From a virus: a DNA stretch of 64,000 nucleotides. The notes beneath the pieces are model-generated. The model saw only the letters and a list, made by a program, of their open reading frames with translations. It had not been told where the DNA came from and made no database searches. The position numbers and the translations under genes are program-made. The DNA lies in IMG/VR virus record IMGVR_UViG_3300027759_000077, positions 1-64,000 of that record; one strand, given 5' to 3'. Of this stretch, positions 39,301 through 49,300 are shown in pieces (position 1 is the stretch's first letter; each line of letters begins with the position of its first letter).

Positions 39301-40938
39301 TTAGAAAGTAACAGCCCATCCCTTAAGAGTGGCGATGGTTGAGTTTAAAAGTCTTGCAGTTATAGTGGTCGTACCCGATGCGGAAGCTGGGACACTCAGC
39401 GTAATATTGGTGTTAAGGGTAACAGCCGTGATGGTGGTTGGATAATTCACCGTACCGCTGCCATTGGTAGTCAATGCGATAGCAGCACCGCCCACGGTTA
39501 ACGCTAATTGGAAGGTGTTAGCTGTTGCTGAAATAACATAGTAAGTAGTGTTGATAATCACGCCAGTAGTTGTGACTATGGTTGCAAAAGAAACTGGTGT
39601 ACCGTCAGCGAGTCCGTGTGCTGTCCTAGTCACTGTGTCGCCAGTGTCTTGAAGCGTTACCGCTACTGCATCTGAAACACCAGTGGTTCCGGTGACATAC
39701 ATTCCCACCGTGTAACCTGTTGTAGAAGACATTGTCACGGTGGTTGAGCCAGATGTCCTTGTTCCCGTAATGCTACTTGAGGCGACTACTCCATAGTTTC
39801 CGGTAACAGTAATTGTCTGTGATGGCCCAGCACCTAGATTGGTGAAAATTTCTTCTAGTCGAGCTTTGGAAAGTTTGCATGATGCGTAGGAGATCGTCAT
39901 TTTTGTTCCGGTCATAGCGTTTTTAGAAAGCTGGTTGCAGGCGCTAAACATGGAAAGAAAGTTTCCAGTTGATACTACGGCTGCGTTTAGTGCTGGTACG
40001 GTCTGAAGCGAATAGCAATTATTGAACATACTTGACATACTCGTCACCGATGCAGTGTTAAACAGAGGTACGGTTTGCAGGGAGAAGCAATTAGTAAACA
40101 TTTGCGACATAGTTGTTACCAATACAATATTAAACAGAGGTACGGTCTGAAGCGAATAGCAATTACTGAACATTTGCCCCATAGTTGTTACCGATGCAGT
40201 GTTAAACAGAGGTACGGTCTGAAGCGAATAGCAATTACTGAACATTTGCAACATATTCATTACTGCTGCGGTGTTAAATAACGGTACGGTTTGCAGGGAG
40301 AGGCAACTGTAAAACATACTTGTCATGCTAGTTGCACTGTTCGTCCACAGTGTTGCCACCGACTGAAGGCTGTAACAGCTGTAGAATTTATAACTCCAAT
40401 CGCTAACGCTATTCTGGTAGACCGCCACTTGCTCCAGATCGGCCATCCTAATCGTGGGTAAATTCGAGCTAATGATCAGCGTAGTTAGCGATGCACCAGC
40501 AACAGCGATAGCTAAAAACCCAGAACTGTAAGCGGAAAGCCCAGTTTGCGTGTGTTTCCGAAACAGGTCTAGACTAGTAAAAGTTTGCCCTGCCTGCATG
40601 GTTACGCTGACGATTACTTGCTTGTATCCACGGCTGCAAAGGGTGGTGTTTCCGGTGTCATAAGTAGCGTAATTATACTCATGGTTTGCTTGCACACCGC
40701 TGGCAAAGTTTTCAGTAACACCGTCACCCCAGTCAACCGTGTAAGCACCCGCAGCAGACAAGGCTAGAAAATTAGAGTCTGGATAAACAGCATGAAGACC
40801 TACAAAACGATTATCGCTGTCGGTAAGCGTTGGCAACGCAACCCAATCGGCTGGTCGAACATAGGGTGTCGCTGCGGTAGTTGATGTTCTCAGTCCACGG
40901 GTGGCAATACTTCTTTTATTTAAACTGCTTACGGTCAT
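39301..40938 (-). CDS. BspA-type (DUF285-like) leucine-rich repeat surface protein
   Basis: A 545-aa protein. A beta-rich N-terminal region (about residues 40-160, including VDWGDGVTENF) leads to five clear 24-residue repeats with the consensus MFSNCYSLQTVPLFN, flanked by degenerate copies (about 190-330). This matches DUF285/BspA-like repeats of bacterial and eukaryotic surface proteins. The C-terminal 180 residues are Thr/Gly-rich fibre-like beta structure (TITVTGNYGVVASSSI). Repeats give near-identical 72-bp DNA units at about 40.0-40.3 kb. It probably mediates binding to a surface protein or polysaccharide. It overlaps the 109-aa gene before it by 4 nt. Confidence 0.75.
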   Translation of the reverse strand: MTVSSLNKRSIATRGLRTSTTAATPYVRPADWVALPTLTDSDNRFVGLHAVYPDSNFLALSAAGAYTVDWGDGVTENFASGVQANHEYNYATYDTGNTTLCSRGYKQVIVSVTMQAGQTFTSLDLFRKHTQTGLSAYSSGFLAIAVAGASLTTLIISSNLPTIRMADLEQVAVYQNSVSDWSYKFYSCYSLQSVATLWTNSATSMTSMFYSCLSLQTVPLFNTAAVMNMLQMFSNCYSLQTVPLFNTASVTTMGQMFSNCYSLQTVPLFNIVLVTTMSQMFTNCFSLQTVPLFNTASVTSMSSMFNNCYSLQTVPALNAAVVSTGNFLSMFSACNQLSKNAMTGTKMTISYASCKLSKARLEEIFTNLGAGPSQTITVTGNYGVVASSSITGTRTSGSTTVTMSSTTGYTVGMYVTGTTGVSDAVAVTLQDTGDTVTRTAHGLADGTPVSFATIVTTTGVIINTTYYVISATANTFQLALTVGGAAIALTTNGSGTVNYPTTITAVTLNTNITLSVPASASGTTTITARLLNSTIATLKGWAVTF

Positions 40939-41264
40939 GTAATCTCTACTCCAAAAACAGAGAATGAAACATTCGCAGTTCCAGCATAAACAGAAATAAC
41001 ATCAGTAGTTGCTAGTGCTATTCCAAGAGTAAGCAAAATCGTATCGTTAGCCGATACCGTCGCATCATAGGCGACGTAATGTTGGTTAGCGATTGCAGCA
41101 CCAGCGGGCCGTACTGCGATCCTATAGGTTGTGCTTACTATGCCGATATTGCATATCGACAAAGTAGAAGCGATTGATTGTGTCGATGTGGGTGCCGTGT
41201 AGAGTGTGGTCAGCGTTGTCGCTGCCGGATTACTCTGGCCTAAGACCTTATGAGTCATAGCCAT
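40935..41264 (-). CDS. Hypothetical 109-aa tail-associated protein
   Basis: Beta-rich small protein (TTLYTAPTSTQSIASTLSIC; DTILLTLGIALATTDVISVY), similar in style to small capsid- or tail-decoration proteins found between fibre genes of many phages. Four-base overlap with the DUF285-like gene. No exact family named. Confidence 0.55.
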   Translation of the reverse strand: MAMTHKVLGQSNPAATTLTTLYTAPTSTQSIASTLSICNIGIVSTTYRIAVRPAGAAIANQHYVAYDATVSANDTILLTLGIALATTDVISVYAGTANVSFSVFGVEIT

Positions 41265-41267
41265 AAT

Positions 41268-42722
41268 TTACATGCCTCCTAATAAAAACGGATGGAAAAT
41301 TAGATCGGTGCTACCACTACTCCCACTACTCCCATACGCTTCAACCCACTGAGAAGTGTTTCCGTCATTTATGTAAATTAATAAAGAAGCGCTGTTTGTA
41401 TCAAACCACCAATCTCCACTTACGGGAGAGGTAGGTGCTGTTGCAGATGTGGTTACTGAACTGCCACCGCTTGCTGTTGCCCAAGACGGAGCAATACCGG
41501 AGCCAGCACTTGTAAGCACTTGACCTGTTGTCCCTGCTGCACCCGCAACAAGCAGTTCGCCTTTGTTAGTCATAGTGAACTTAGAAGTAACCGCCCCTCC
41601 TACATCACGGGTAAGAAAATCTATTGTTCCACCTATGCCTGTGGATGTGTCTGAGATAGTACCTATGCTGTCAAAAGTTATACGAGATGCTTCAAGGTAA
41701 GTATTTGTTGAACCTACATAACCGTAACCACTCATAGTAAGCAAATCATCGCCAGTTGTAATGACTAATGGGGAAGTTACTGTGCCTCGGGATTTGCGTG
41801 AATTAATAGCGTAAGCGACTGTGTCAAAAGAACTTCGAGAAGGTTGGAATCCATTTGCGATGAATCTAGAATTTTCAATACCGAGGATCGAAACAGCCAT
41901 AGTTCCAGCGTCAGGTCTACTTAGCCCCGTAGTATTTTCAGAAAAGAAAGTTAAACCGGGCGCACTAGTAGATCCTATTGCAGTCATAAATCTATTTGAC
42001 GAAAAACGTGCAAATTCTCCACCACCCGTGTTTTCAACTAATATTTCATCCGCTCTAAGTCTTAGGTAATTTCCTAAAGGATTAGCTAGGCCACAGCCAG
42101 GCGCATTAGCAAAACTATACGCTGGGAAAGCATCATTTGCAGTTGCAGCCAATATTTGCGTAGTTGTCGGACTCACGCTAAATACATGAGAACCTCTTGA
42201 ATACACAGATAGCGGTGACATAGTAGAAGCAGCAAGCGTGGAAAGTTTCAGCCCCACTTGGTTAGGAACACCGCTAGTACTTGTTCCACTAGTTGCAGCA
42301 GTAGTTTCGCCTAGTTCTAGTGCAGATGTAGTATCTGTTGTCCTTGCCCAGTTCCAGCGAATACCAAAGTTTGCGTTGGCAATACCAGCTTGGGTTGCTG
42401 TAGCTGCAGATACTGCATTAAGAGTACCACCACCACCGCCACTACCATTAGATGCAGCGGTGATTCTTCCTTGAGCATTAACAGTAATATTTGCGTTAGT
42501 GTATGCAGCAGCAATTACAGCAGTAGCATCAAGCTGGGAGTTGGTAACTGTTCCAGTATGATTTGAAAATGCCAAAGACGACACTAATATTTGACTAGTA
42601 CCAAGTGTGTCAGTAACCCATATTTTACCATCCGTCACATTTACAGACATTTCCCCAGCAGAAGAAGCTGTCGGAACAGAAGAAGCTGTATATGATCTTT
42701 TTGGCTTAATTATGTTAGCCAC
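41268..42722 (-). CDS. 484-aa tail fibre/tropism protein
   Basis: The N-terminus (IKPKRSYTASSVPTASSAGE then MSVNVTDGKIWVTDTLGT) has the short beta motif used to attach fibres to the tail, paralleling the neighbouring 609-aa protein. The rest is fibre-like, with Thr/Ser/Ala-rich beta structure and a Gly/Ser stretch (WVEAYGSSGSSGSTD) near the end. The stop-start junction with the 609-aa gene shares a base, so the two are translated together. It is a probable host-recognition fibre. Confidence 0.6.
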   Translation of the reverse strand: MANIIKPKRSYTASSVPTASSAGEMSVNVTDGKIWVTDTLGTSQILVSSLAFSNHTGTVTNSQLDATAVIAAAYTNANITVNAQGRITAASNGSGGGGGTLNAVSAATATQAGIANANFGIRWNWARTTDTTSALELGETTAATSGTSTSGVPNQVGLKLSTLAASTMSPLSVYSRGSHVFSVSPTTTQILAATANDAFPAYSFANAPGCGLANPLGNYLRLRADEILVENTGGGEFARFSSNRFMTAIGSTSAPGLTFFSENTTGLSRPDAGTMAVSILGIENSRFIANGFQPSRSSFDTVAYAINSRKSRGTVTSPLVITTGDDLLTMSGYGYVGSTNTYLEASRITFDSIGTISDTSTGIGGTIDFLTRDVGGAVTSKFTMTNKGELLVAGAAGTTGQVLTSAGSGIAPSWATASGGSSVTTSATAPTSPVSGDWWFDTNSASLLIYINDGNTSQWVEAYGSSGSSGSTDLIFHPFLLGGM

Positions 42723-44551
42723 TAAAATGTCCCCCCATCGACAACCACACCATCAAGAGCCGTTGCAGAAAGAACAGACACACCATTAATCTTGTACGCT
42801 TTTCCAGTAACTAAGTTCATGTGTTCTGAAAAGTCCCACGAAGATGTTCCGGTAGTATATAAAATCGTATGGTCAACTAACCCATGAAGCGTGATACCCC
42901 CGCCTGTCGCACCTGATTCCAGAGCATTTCCAACAGCAAGCTCAATGTTCTTATCTTGGACAGTTAATGTGTTAGAGCTAATTGTAGTAGTAGCCCCTTG
43001 AACTGTAAGGTTCCCAGTAACTACCAAGGCTCCCGAAACGGTTCCACCGGAAGACGGGAGGTAACCAGCAGTTGTATCTAAAGCGAATGTTCCTGCGGAA
43101 GTCATCTTCACAAAAGAAGAAGACACATAACTAAGTCCTGCAACGGAAGTTAGATTAGCCGAAGATGCTTGACCACCCAATCCAGATAAAGTGTAGGCTG
43201 GAACATTTAATGCATTGGAAGTTAAAGTTGCAGCACCGCTTGACCCTGAGGTGGTTAGCGATGAAATACGACTGGTGTAGGAAGTATTAAAGCTTGTCCA
43301 ATCTGCTGAACTTAAAGCCCCTCGGTTCGTTGCCGATGCTGTCGGGACATTAAGGGTTATAACAGGAGTTATGGTTCCTGTTGCTACGGTGCTGGTTAAA
43401 TCTGTTCCTGTTGTCCCAAGGGTTACTGCTGCTACGGAAGTTACCGTTCCAACTGTTGTGGAATAATTTGATGGATTGGTTGCAGGGTATGCACCCAATG
43501 CAGTTAAAGCTGCTGCTGCGGTAGTGCTCCCTGTGCCACCTTGGGGAATGCTAAGTGCCGTGGTCAGTCCCGTGAGGGACGTGATGTTGCTGTTAGCTCC
43601 TGTCGAAGCGTAGTTTAAAGCGGGAATATCAGTGGCAACTAAAGCACGGAACCCAACGGATGAAGCTGCTCCTGTTGCGGGGCCAGCAAAAACCGTAGCT
43701 GCTGCTTGAGTTTTAAATCCGATCCCAAACGTACCACTGGTGGTAATCTCAGTCCCGCCGTCTAGGGTCATATAATTGGTGTTTACCATCATGCTAACAG
43801 AAGTGACTGTGCCTGTTGTAGAAGAAGTTCCAGCACCGATTGCAGTTCTGAAAGTTGCAGCATCCAAAGCAGAAACCGTATTATCAACATTAAACCTTGG
43901 GAATGTAATTGCAGTAGGATTAGTAAGGGTAAACATACTAGCACCTACTGTAGTCGCACCTAAAGAGGTTCTACCTGTTGCAGCGATAAGGCTTGTCGCA
44001 CCACCATCCCACTGAAGCCTTTGCGTAAATGCAGCATCCCAACTCATTTGGGAAGCGTTTGTAGGAATAAAGTAACCAGAAGTTAAAGTCACCGCCAATG
44101 AACCCGAAGTTGTAACAGGAGATCCTGTTATAGTCAGTCCAGTAGGTACAGTAAGACCAACAGAAGTTACCGTACCAACACTAGTAGTGTAACCGTTTGG
44201 GTTGGTCGCAGGGTATGCACCTAGGTTTGTTAAAGCTCCCGAAGCGGTGGAAGCTCCCGTACCGCCGTCTGCAATAGCAAGGTCGGTAATGCCTGAGATA
44301 GAACCACCTGTGATGGTGATGTTGGAAAAAGTCTTAGGCCCAGAAACAGTTTGAGTGCTGCCTGTGGTAACAAAACCACCAGAGCCTGCAACCGGTATTA
44401 CGGAAGAGGCAAAGCCAACACCACCATCTCCAAAGCCGTAATACAATGTATTGTCTGCCTCATTGTACGCAATTTCCGCAGGGGCTAAAGTTGTAGGCGC
44501 TCCAACAGCACCGTTAGAAGCTCTACGTTTAATGCGAATTGTGTTTGCCAT
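42722..44551 (-). CDS. 609-aa tail fibre with Mtd-like N-terminal motif
   Basis: The N-terminus MANTIRIKRRASNGAVGAP followed by LAPAEIAYNEADNTLYYG matches the motif that opens tropism-determinant and other short fibre proteins. Long beta-helical repeats follow (TSVGTVTSVGLTVPTGLTI; SIPQGGTGSTTAAAALTALG). The C-terminal part has DKNIELAVGNALESGATG GITLHG-type sequence seen in fibre tips. It probably adsorbs to the host. No reverse transcriptase or template repeat is seen, so I do not call it a diversity-generating target. Confidence 0.7.
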   Translation of the reverse strand: MANTIRIKRRASNGAVGAPTTLAPAEIAYNEADNTLYYGFGDGGVGFASSVIPVAGSGGFVTTGSTQTVSGPKTFSNITITGGSISGITDLAIADGGTGASTASGALTNLGAYPATNPNGYTTSVGTVTSVGLTVPTGLTITGSPVTTSGSLAVTLTSGYFIPTNASQMSWDAAFTQRLQWDGGATSLIAATGRTSLGATTVGASMFTLTNPTAITFPRFNVDNTVSALDAATFRTAIGAGTSSTTGTVTSVSMMVNTNYMTLDGGTEITTSGTFGIGFKTQAAATVFAGPATGAASSVGFRALVATDIPALNYASTGANSNITSLTGLTTALSIPQGGTGSTTAAAALTALGAYPATNPSNYSTTVGTVTSVAAVTLGTTGTDLTSTVATGTITPVITLNVPTASATNRGALSSADWTSFNTSYTSRISSLTTSGSSGAATLTSNALNVPAYTLSGLGGQASSANLTSVAGLSYVSSSFVKMTSAGTFALDTTAGYLPSSGGTVSGALVVTGNLTVQGATTTISSNTLTVQDKNIELAVGNALESGATGGGITLHGLVDHTILYTTGTSSWDFSEHMNLVTGKAYKINGVSVLSATALDGVVVDGGTF

Positions 44552-44574
44552 GATCGGAAATCCTTTAGGTTAAG

Positions 44575-44811
44575 TTACCAGTTACCGCCGTCAATCGTTT
44601 CGGTGTTTACATTAGTCCACGTTGAACCGTTGAATTTCAAAAACTGATTGCTGGCTGGGCCGGTGATAGTTACATCGTTCATAAGAGAAAGAGAGGTAGC
44701 AGCGGAAGCTCCGGGAGGGCCTTGGGTTCCGGTTTGGGATACGGTTAATTGGGTGGTTTGCGGGTTGACGGTTACTAGTATCGTTTGCGGGGTGATGGTA
44801 ATGTCTGGCAT
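44575..44811 (-). CDS. Short 78-aa fibre-like protein with a collagen-like stretch
   Basis: Starts MPDITITPQTILVTVNPQ, then GTQGPPGASAATSLSL (a short collagen-like Gly-x-y run) and a fibre-type FLKFNGSTWTNVNTET end. Probably part of the tail tip or a linker between fibre subunits. One-base overlap with the preceding gene. Confidence 0.55.
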   Translation of the reverse strand: MPDITITPQTILVTVNPQTTQLTVSQTGTQGPPGASAATSLSLMNDVTITGPASNQFLKFNGSTWTNVNTETIDGGNW

Positions 44812-45158
44812 TAGCGGGTTACCTCCGGTGAGACAATGGCTTCTCCTTGCAACGCTCGAAAAACAAACCCTGTTGGGCTTACAAGTTCTAGGTCATAAAC
44901 GTAGCTTTTGGCAATAAGAGTTGCAGTAGTTATTGCGGACAGTAAAAGCATCACTACCCCACTAAGCGGGGTTATGACTATTCTGCTGTTTTCAGTGGTC
45001 AGTTCTAAGATAACTTCGGGTGCGGTGTAGGAAGCTCGTAGCTGCATACGAGCAGTGTACCCCGTAAGGTTAAGAGGGGTTCCGTCTGCGTTTTTAAGGG
45101 CAATCTCTAAGGATAGATTAGCACCTTGGTCGATGTTAAGTTCGTATATTTCAACCAT
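44811..45158 (-). CDS. Baseplate/fibre-anchor-like protein (BppU-N-like)
   Basis: A 115-aa protein from ATG 45158 (GAAAGG upstream; an in-frame ATG at 45203 lacks such a site). IDQGANLSLEIALKNADGTP, NLTGYTARMQLR and VITPLSGVVMLLLS fit the beta-sandwich domain seen at the N-terminus of upper baseplate/fibre-anchor proteins in siphophages. It would link the tail tip to the fibres encoded next. The confidence comes from the domain's look and its position. Confidence 0.55.
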   Translation of the reverse strand: MVEIYELNIDQGANLSLEIALKNADGTPLNLTGYTARMQLRASYTAPEVILELTTENSRIVITPLSGVVMLLLSAITTATLIAKSYVYDLELVSPTGFVFRALQGEAIVSPEVTR

Positions 45159-45227
45159 ATTTGCCCTTTCAATATAGTGATTGTATATTACACTAACTGA
45201 CAAAATTTAGAAATGTATAATTTCAAA

Positions 45228-46295
45228 TTAACCTTTATTAACTTCTTCATAATCCGTAAACAAGTCCTTAAAATCCTTGTATTCGTAAACTGTTTTCCCA
45301 GTTGGAGTTCCATCATGGGTTATAAGCTTATAAGACTGTTTGCCTTGTAAAAGGGAATTTACGCTCTGGGCTCCCACATCTGTGGTTGTATCAACAGGGA
45401 AGAATTGGAGGAAATGATTATGCCCACGGGCATCTTTTCCCTCTATTGCAGCTTGAGGATCGGGATCTAAAAACTTCATTTTAAAAGTGATGTCATATAA
45501 CCGTTGTTCTTCTAACCATTTAAACGGCTTTAACTCTACATTGGTTAATAGCAATTGACCTTTAAATGCGTTCATTTCTGGCCAATCGTATTTGTTAACA
45601 CACCCAATATGCGTTTTAATAGCTTTAGGGATACTAGGAACTCTGTGGTGGATTAGAATTATTTCTGAAGCGGCTAATATTTTACCGTTAGATCCTGTTA
45701 CCCGAACACCAGCGGGTTGCGGGGGATTTACAGAATAGTCGTACTTTACTGTTTTGTCGTCTGCGTTCATCTCAACCCATTTGAACGCACCAAAAGGCAG
45801 GGTTAAAAATTCAGCGGAAGGTTGTCGGAAAGTGGTAACGTATCTCTTTAAAGAGTATTCTGTCGAAACCTCCGAATCACCCTTTACAAAGTACGTAACA
45901 GATTCATAACCAATCGTTATTCGAGCTACATCATAAAATGCAACGTCAAGCAGAGATCCCGAACCTCCCGATGCCCAACTTTTTTGCTGTCCTAAACACT
46001 CAATACCTTCCAAAGCATTTGCAACCATAAATGTTTTAGCAAGACCACTCATACCTAATGCCGTACCATCAAACCAAACATAATATTGGTCGGGTAAACT
46101 CCGCAAAATGGTTTTATTATCATTAGATAATTTAGCAGACCCAAGCATAAGTTTAATAAAAGCCCAACGCAAGGTGTAAGGAACATCAAAAATTCGAGAC
46201 GCTTTAAACGTATCTCCAGCGTAGCTCTCTTTAGGAGAACCAGGTCTTTCGTAATACGTAATTTTTGGACCACCTTTAATCTGTACTTCTGGCAT
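45228..46295 (-). CDS. 355-aa tail-tip structural protein
   Basis: Unrecognised by name. Located directly after the tape measure gene, where distal tail or tail-tip proteins are normally encoded. Sequence is mixed alpha/beta with GPKITYYERPGSPKESYAGD at the start and a beta-rich middle (GVRVTGSNGKILAASEIILI). No lysozyme or peptidase motif. A role in the tail tip is inferred from gene order. Confidence 0.6.
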   Translation of the reverse strand: MPEVQIKGGPKITYYERPGSPKESYAGDTFKASRIFDVPYTLRWAFIKLMLGSAKLSNDNKTILRSLPDQYYVWFDGTALGMSGLAKTFMVANALEGIECLGQQKSWASGGSGSLLDVAFYDVARITIGYESVTYFVKGDSEVSTEYSLKRYVTTFRQPSAEFLTLPFGAFKWVEMNADDKTVKYDYSVNPPQPAGVRVTGSNGKILAASEIILIHHRVPSIPKAIKTHIGCVNKYDWPEMNAFKGQLLLTNVELKPFKWLEEQRLYDITFKMKFLDPDPQAAIEGKDARGHNHFLQFFPVDTTTDVGAQSVNSLLQGKQSYKLITHDGTPTGKTVYEYKDFKDLFTDYEEVNKG

Positions 46296-46306
46296 TAAAA
46301 TCTCCT

Positions 46307-49300
46307 TTATGCGCCTACACCTTCGGGTTTCTTTTCAGCAATAACTTTGTTAGTACCATTAAGTTTTTGTAGTTCTATTAACATTCTTGCAAGACTTTGT
46401 TCCTGTATCTTTTTGAGTTCTACAGTCATAGGGTCATCGCCTAACGCTGACACTTGAATTTTCTTGTATGCTTCTTCCACGGACGAAAACGAGGATTGGG
46501 ATTTCATAGATCCCATCGAAGCCGCTACACCTTGTTTAGCCGATGCTATGTCATCTGCCTTTTTCTTTTTTGCAGCTTCCGCTTCTTCTTCGGGAGTCTT
46601 TTTCTTTTGTCCGGGAAGTTCAAATTTCGGTAATTTGAAATCAAACTTAGGAAGCTTGAGGTCTTTAAAATCTGGCATGGGTGGAAGTTTAAATCCAAGA
46701 CCGGTATCTATACCCTTGGGGTTATCCCGAGCAGAAGCTTGTTCCGCAGTAACTCCGTTGTCTCGATCTGTAACAGCTTGATTTCTAACCTTGGCTTGAT
46801 TAGGATCTTGTTCAACAAGGAGTTGGTTTTCTAAAGCGTTTAACTTTCTGCCTTCTTCTTGAACCGTTCCTTCTCTCATAGACTTAGCGGCTTTTTTATC
46901 CATCTTCACGCCGTTTTTACCATACTCTAAATCGTTAGCGTCATTTTTAGATTTTAAAGCTACTTTACGTTGTTTCGCAGCTTCCGTTTCTAAAGCGTTA
47001 ACCCTACCTTCTTTAGTTTTACCGCCTGTATCTGCAATGCCTTCGGCATACTTTTTCTCAGTACTTGTTTCACGTGAATTTTTATCGCCTTGGCTTTTAG
47101 CTTCGGCAGCTTTTATTGCAGCCTTTTCCCATAATCCTATAGCAACAATACCAGCACCTAAGGCTAACGCAAACGCTGCAAGCATAGGATTAGCTGCAAT
47201 AACAGCAATAGCGGCCTTTGCCATATTCGCAACATAGGTCCATGTCGATGCAACAGCAGCAGCAAAGGAGGTAACTAACCCTGCACACCATGTATAAAGC
47301 AATGTAAACAATCCACTTAACGAGCCTACGGTTGTAAAGAACCCTGCAACCGCCCCAAAGAGAGCTACAACAGAACCCACTAAACCCGAGAAAAATCCAA
47401 TAACTGCCATAACCGTTCCACCAAACATAGCCCATATTCCGATGGCAGCACCAATAACTCCAACAAGACCAAATAAAACTTGTCCTAACATATTAAAAAA
47501 TGGAGCTAATGGTGAGAAAAGACCGAGAATATAACCACCAATCGAAGCACCAATGCCTACAAAAAACCCGACGAAAGACGTAACAGCACCTAGCAAAGTT
47601 CCAACGACAGAAACAATAATTCCAACTCCCGTAGCTAAAGCAGAAACTACAAAAGAAACACCACTCACTAACATGTTTAAAGCGGGTCCTAATAATCCAG
47701 CCTTATCTAAGATGGCTACAACTAAAACTCCAAACGCTACCAGTGGCATTGAAAGTAAAGAGAAGCCCGCTGCTAATCCTGTGATAATTGGAATTACAAT
47801 TCCAAGGACTGGGGCAAACATGGTAAGGCCAGCAACAAAAAGTCCAACCCCTACTAAAAATTCAAGAGTCCCTTGATCAATGCTGTCAATAAATTTGGTA
47901 ACTCCTGTTACTAAACCACCCATAACTCCTGTGCCGTTCTGAATGTCTTTTGCCCAACCTTGAATAATAGAAGAAGCTCTTAAGAACACGGGTATTAAAC
48001 CAATGCCAATGCTTCCGGTTAATAAAGCGATAGAGCCTTGTAGGGTTGAAAACGTATCGGGACTAGCACCTTTAACAAAATTGCCAAGGGAATACATGGC
48101 TCCTTGAACGGCTTTACCCAAAGCCATGAAGGATCCACCAATAACTCCAACCCTAGAATTTGCAATAAAATCTTTAACCCATGCTCCGAGGGGAGCTAAA
48201 GGATCCCCAGAAGAACTACCCATTGAGGTAGGTCTAGTTGCTGGAGGAGGAGTACCACCCCCAGAACCACCTTTGGAAGAACCGCCTTTAGACGAACCGC
48301 TTGAGCCACCTTTGGAAGAGCCACCTTTACTACCACCAGCGGTTGTGCCACTTGCAGCGTAAACAGGAGGTTTTTTAATCTTGCCGTCATTGATGTTATC
48401 TAAAAGGTCTTTGTTCTTTTCAGACTCAGAACGTTTAATAACACGTTCGCCCTTTTCTAACATGTAAGGTTGACCCTCAGGGGTCATTGCAGGGACAGTA
48501 TCAGAACCCCTAGGTTTGAAAATCAAGTCGCTTAAGGATTTACTATTGTCTTTTTTATTGCTTACATCGCCACCAAGAGCACGGTAACTGTTTTCAAATG
48601 TATCATCTGTATTCCAATTATTCTTAACCATCTCTTTGTTTGGTTTAGGCTTCCATTTTTTCTTAGGCTTAGCTTCACCAAAAATGTTATCGAATATATT
48701 GCCAAAGAACCCCTTCTTTTCAATATCGCCGCCACCAGAACGATATTTGTTTTCAAAGTTGGTGTCTGTGTCCCAATTGTTTTTGGTCGGATGGTAATTA
48801 GTAGGGGGCTTCCATTTCTTTTTTGGTTTTGCCTTCCCGAAAATGCTGTTAAAGATGCCACCAAAAATACTGGGCTTTTCAACGGAAGTTCCGTCTGAAG
48901 CGTACCCAATAGTACCGCCCATGCTCTTATAAATATCAAGACTATCTTTTGGTTTATCGAGGTCTTTGTCTAATTCTAAAGGTGGCGACGATGCAAGATC
49001 ATAATTATCATCTAAAACATCATATTGTTTAGAAAGCCTTTCTCTGATTTCATCTTTTCTGTCTTCCGCATCTTCTCCCTCAAGTCCATCCCTTATTCTT
49101 TCTCCTAGTAATTGGTTAATCAATTTATTTCTTAGCCATTCTTTCGTTCTATCACCAGTACTTAAACCTGACGACAACCCTGCCCTTTCCTCCTCCTCTT
49201 CTTTTTCCTTAGCTATATCTTCCCAAAACTTTTTTTGATTTGGTGTATAATTGGCTTCTACTTCTTTCTGCGCAGCAGCTTCATCTTCCACTCTTTTGTC

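Noticed and set aside
39970-40300. CRISPR-like array in 72-bp repeats
   Set aside because: The units encode DUF285-type protein repeats with no spacers.
42722-44551. Diversity-generating retroelement target
   Set aside because: No reverse transcriptase or template repeat is visible in the window.
45159-45203. ATG at 45203 as the start of the baseplate-anchor gene
   Set aside because: No ribosome-binding site; GAAAGG lies in front of 45158.
45159-45227. Promoter in the gap before the baseplate-anchor gene
   Set aside because: AT-rich with TTGTCA-like and TATATT-like hexamers, but the spacing (about 21 nt) is poor.
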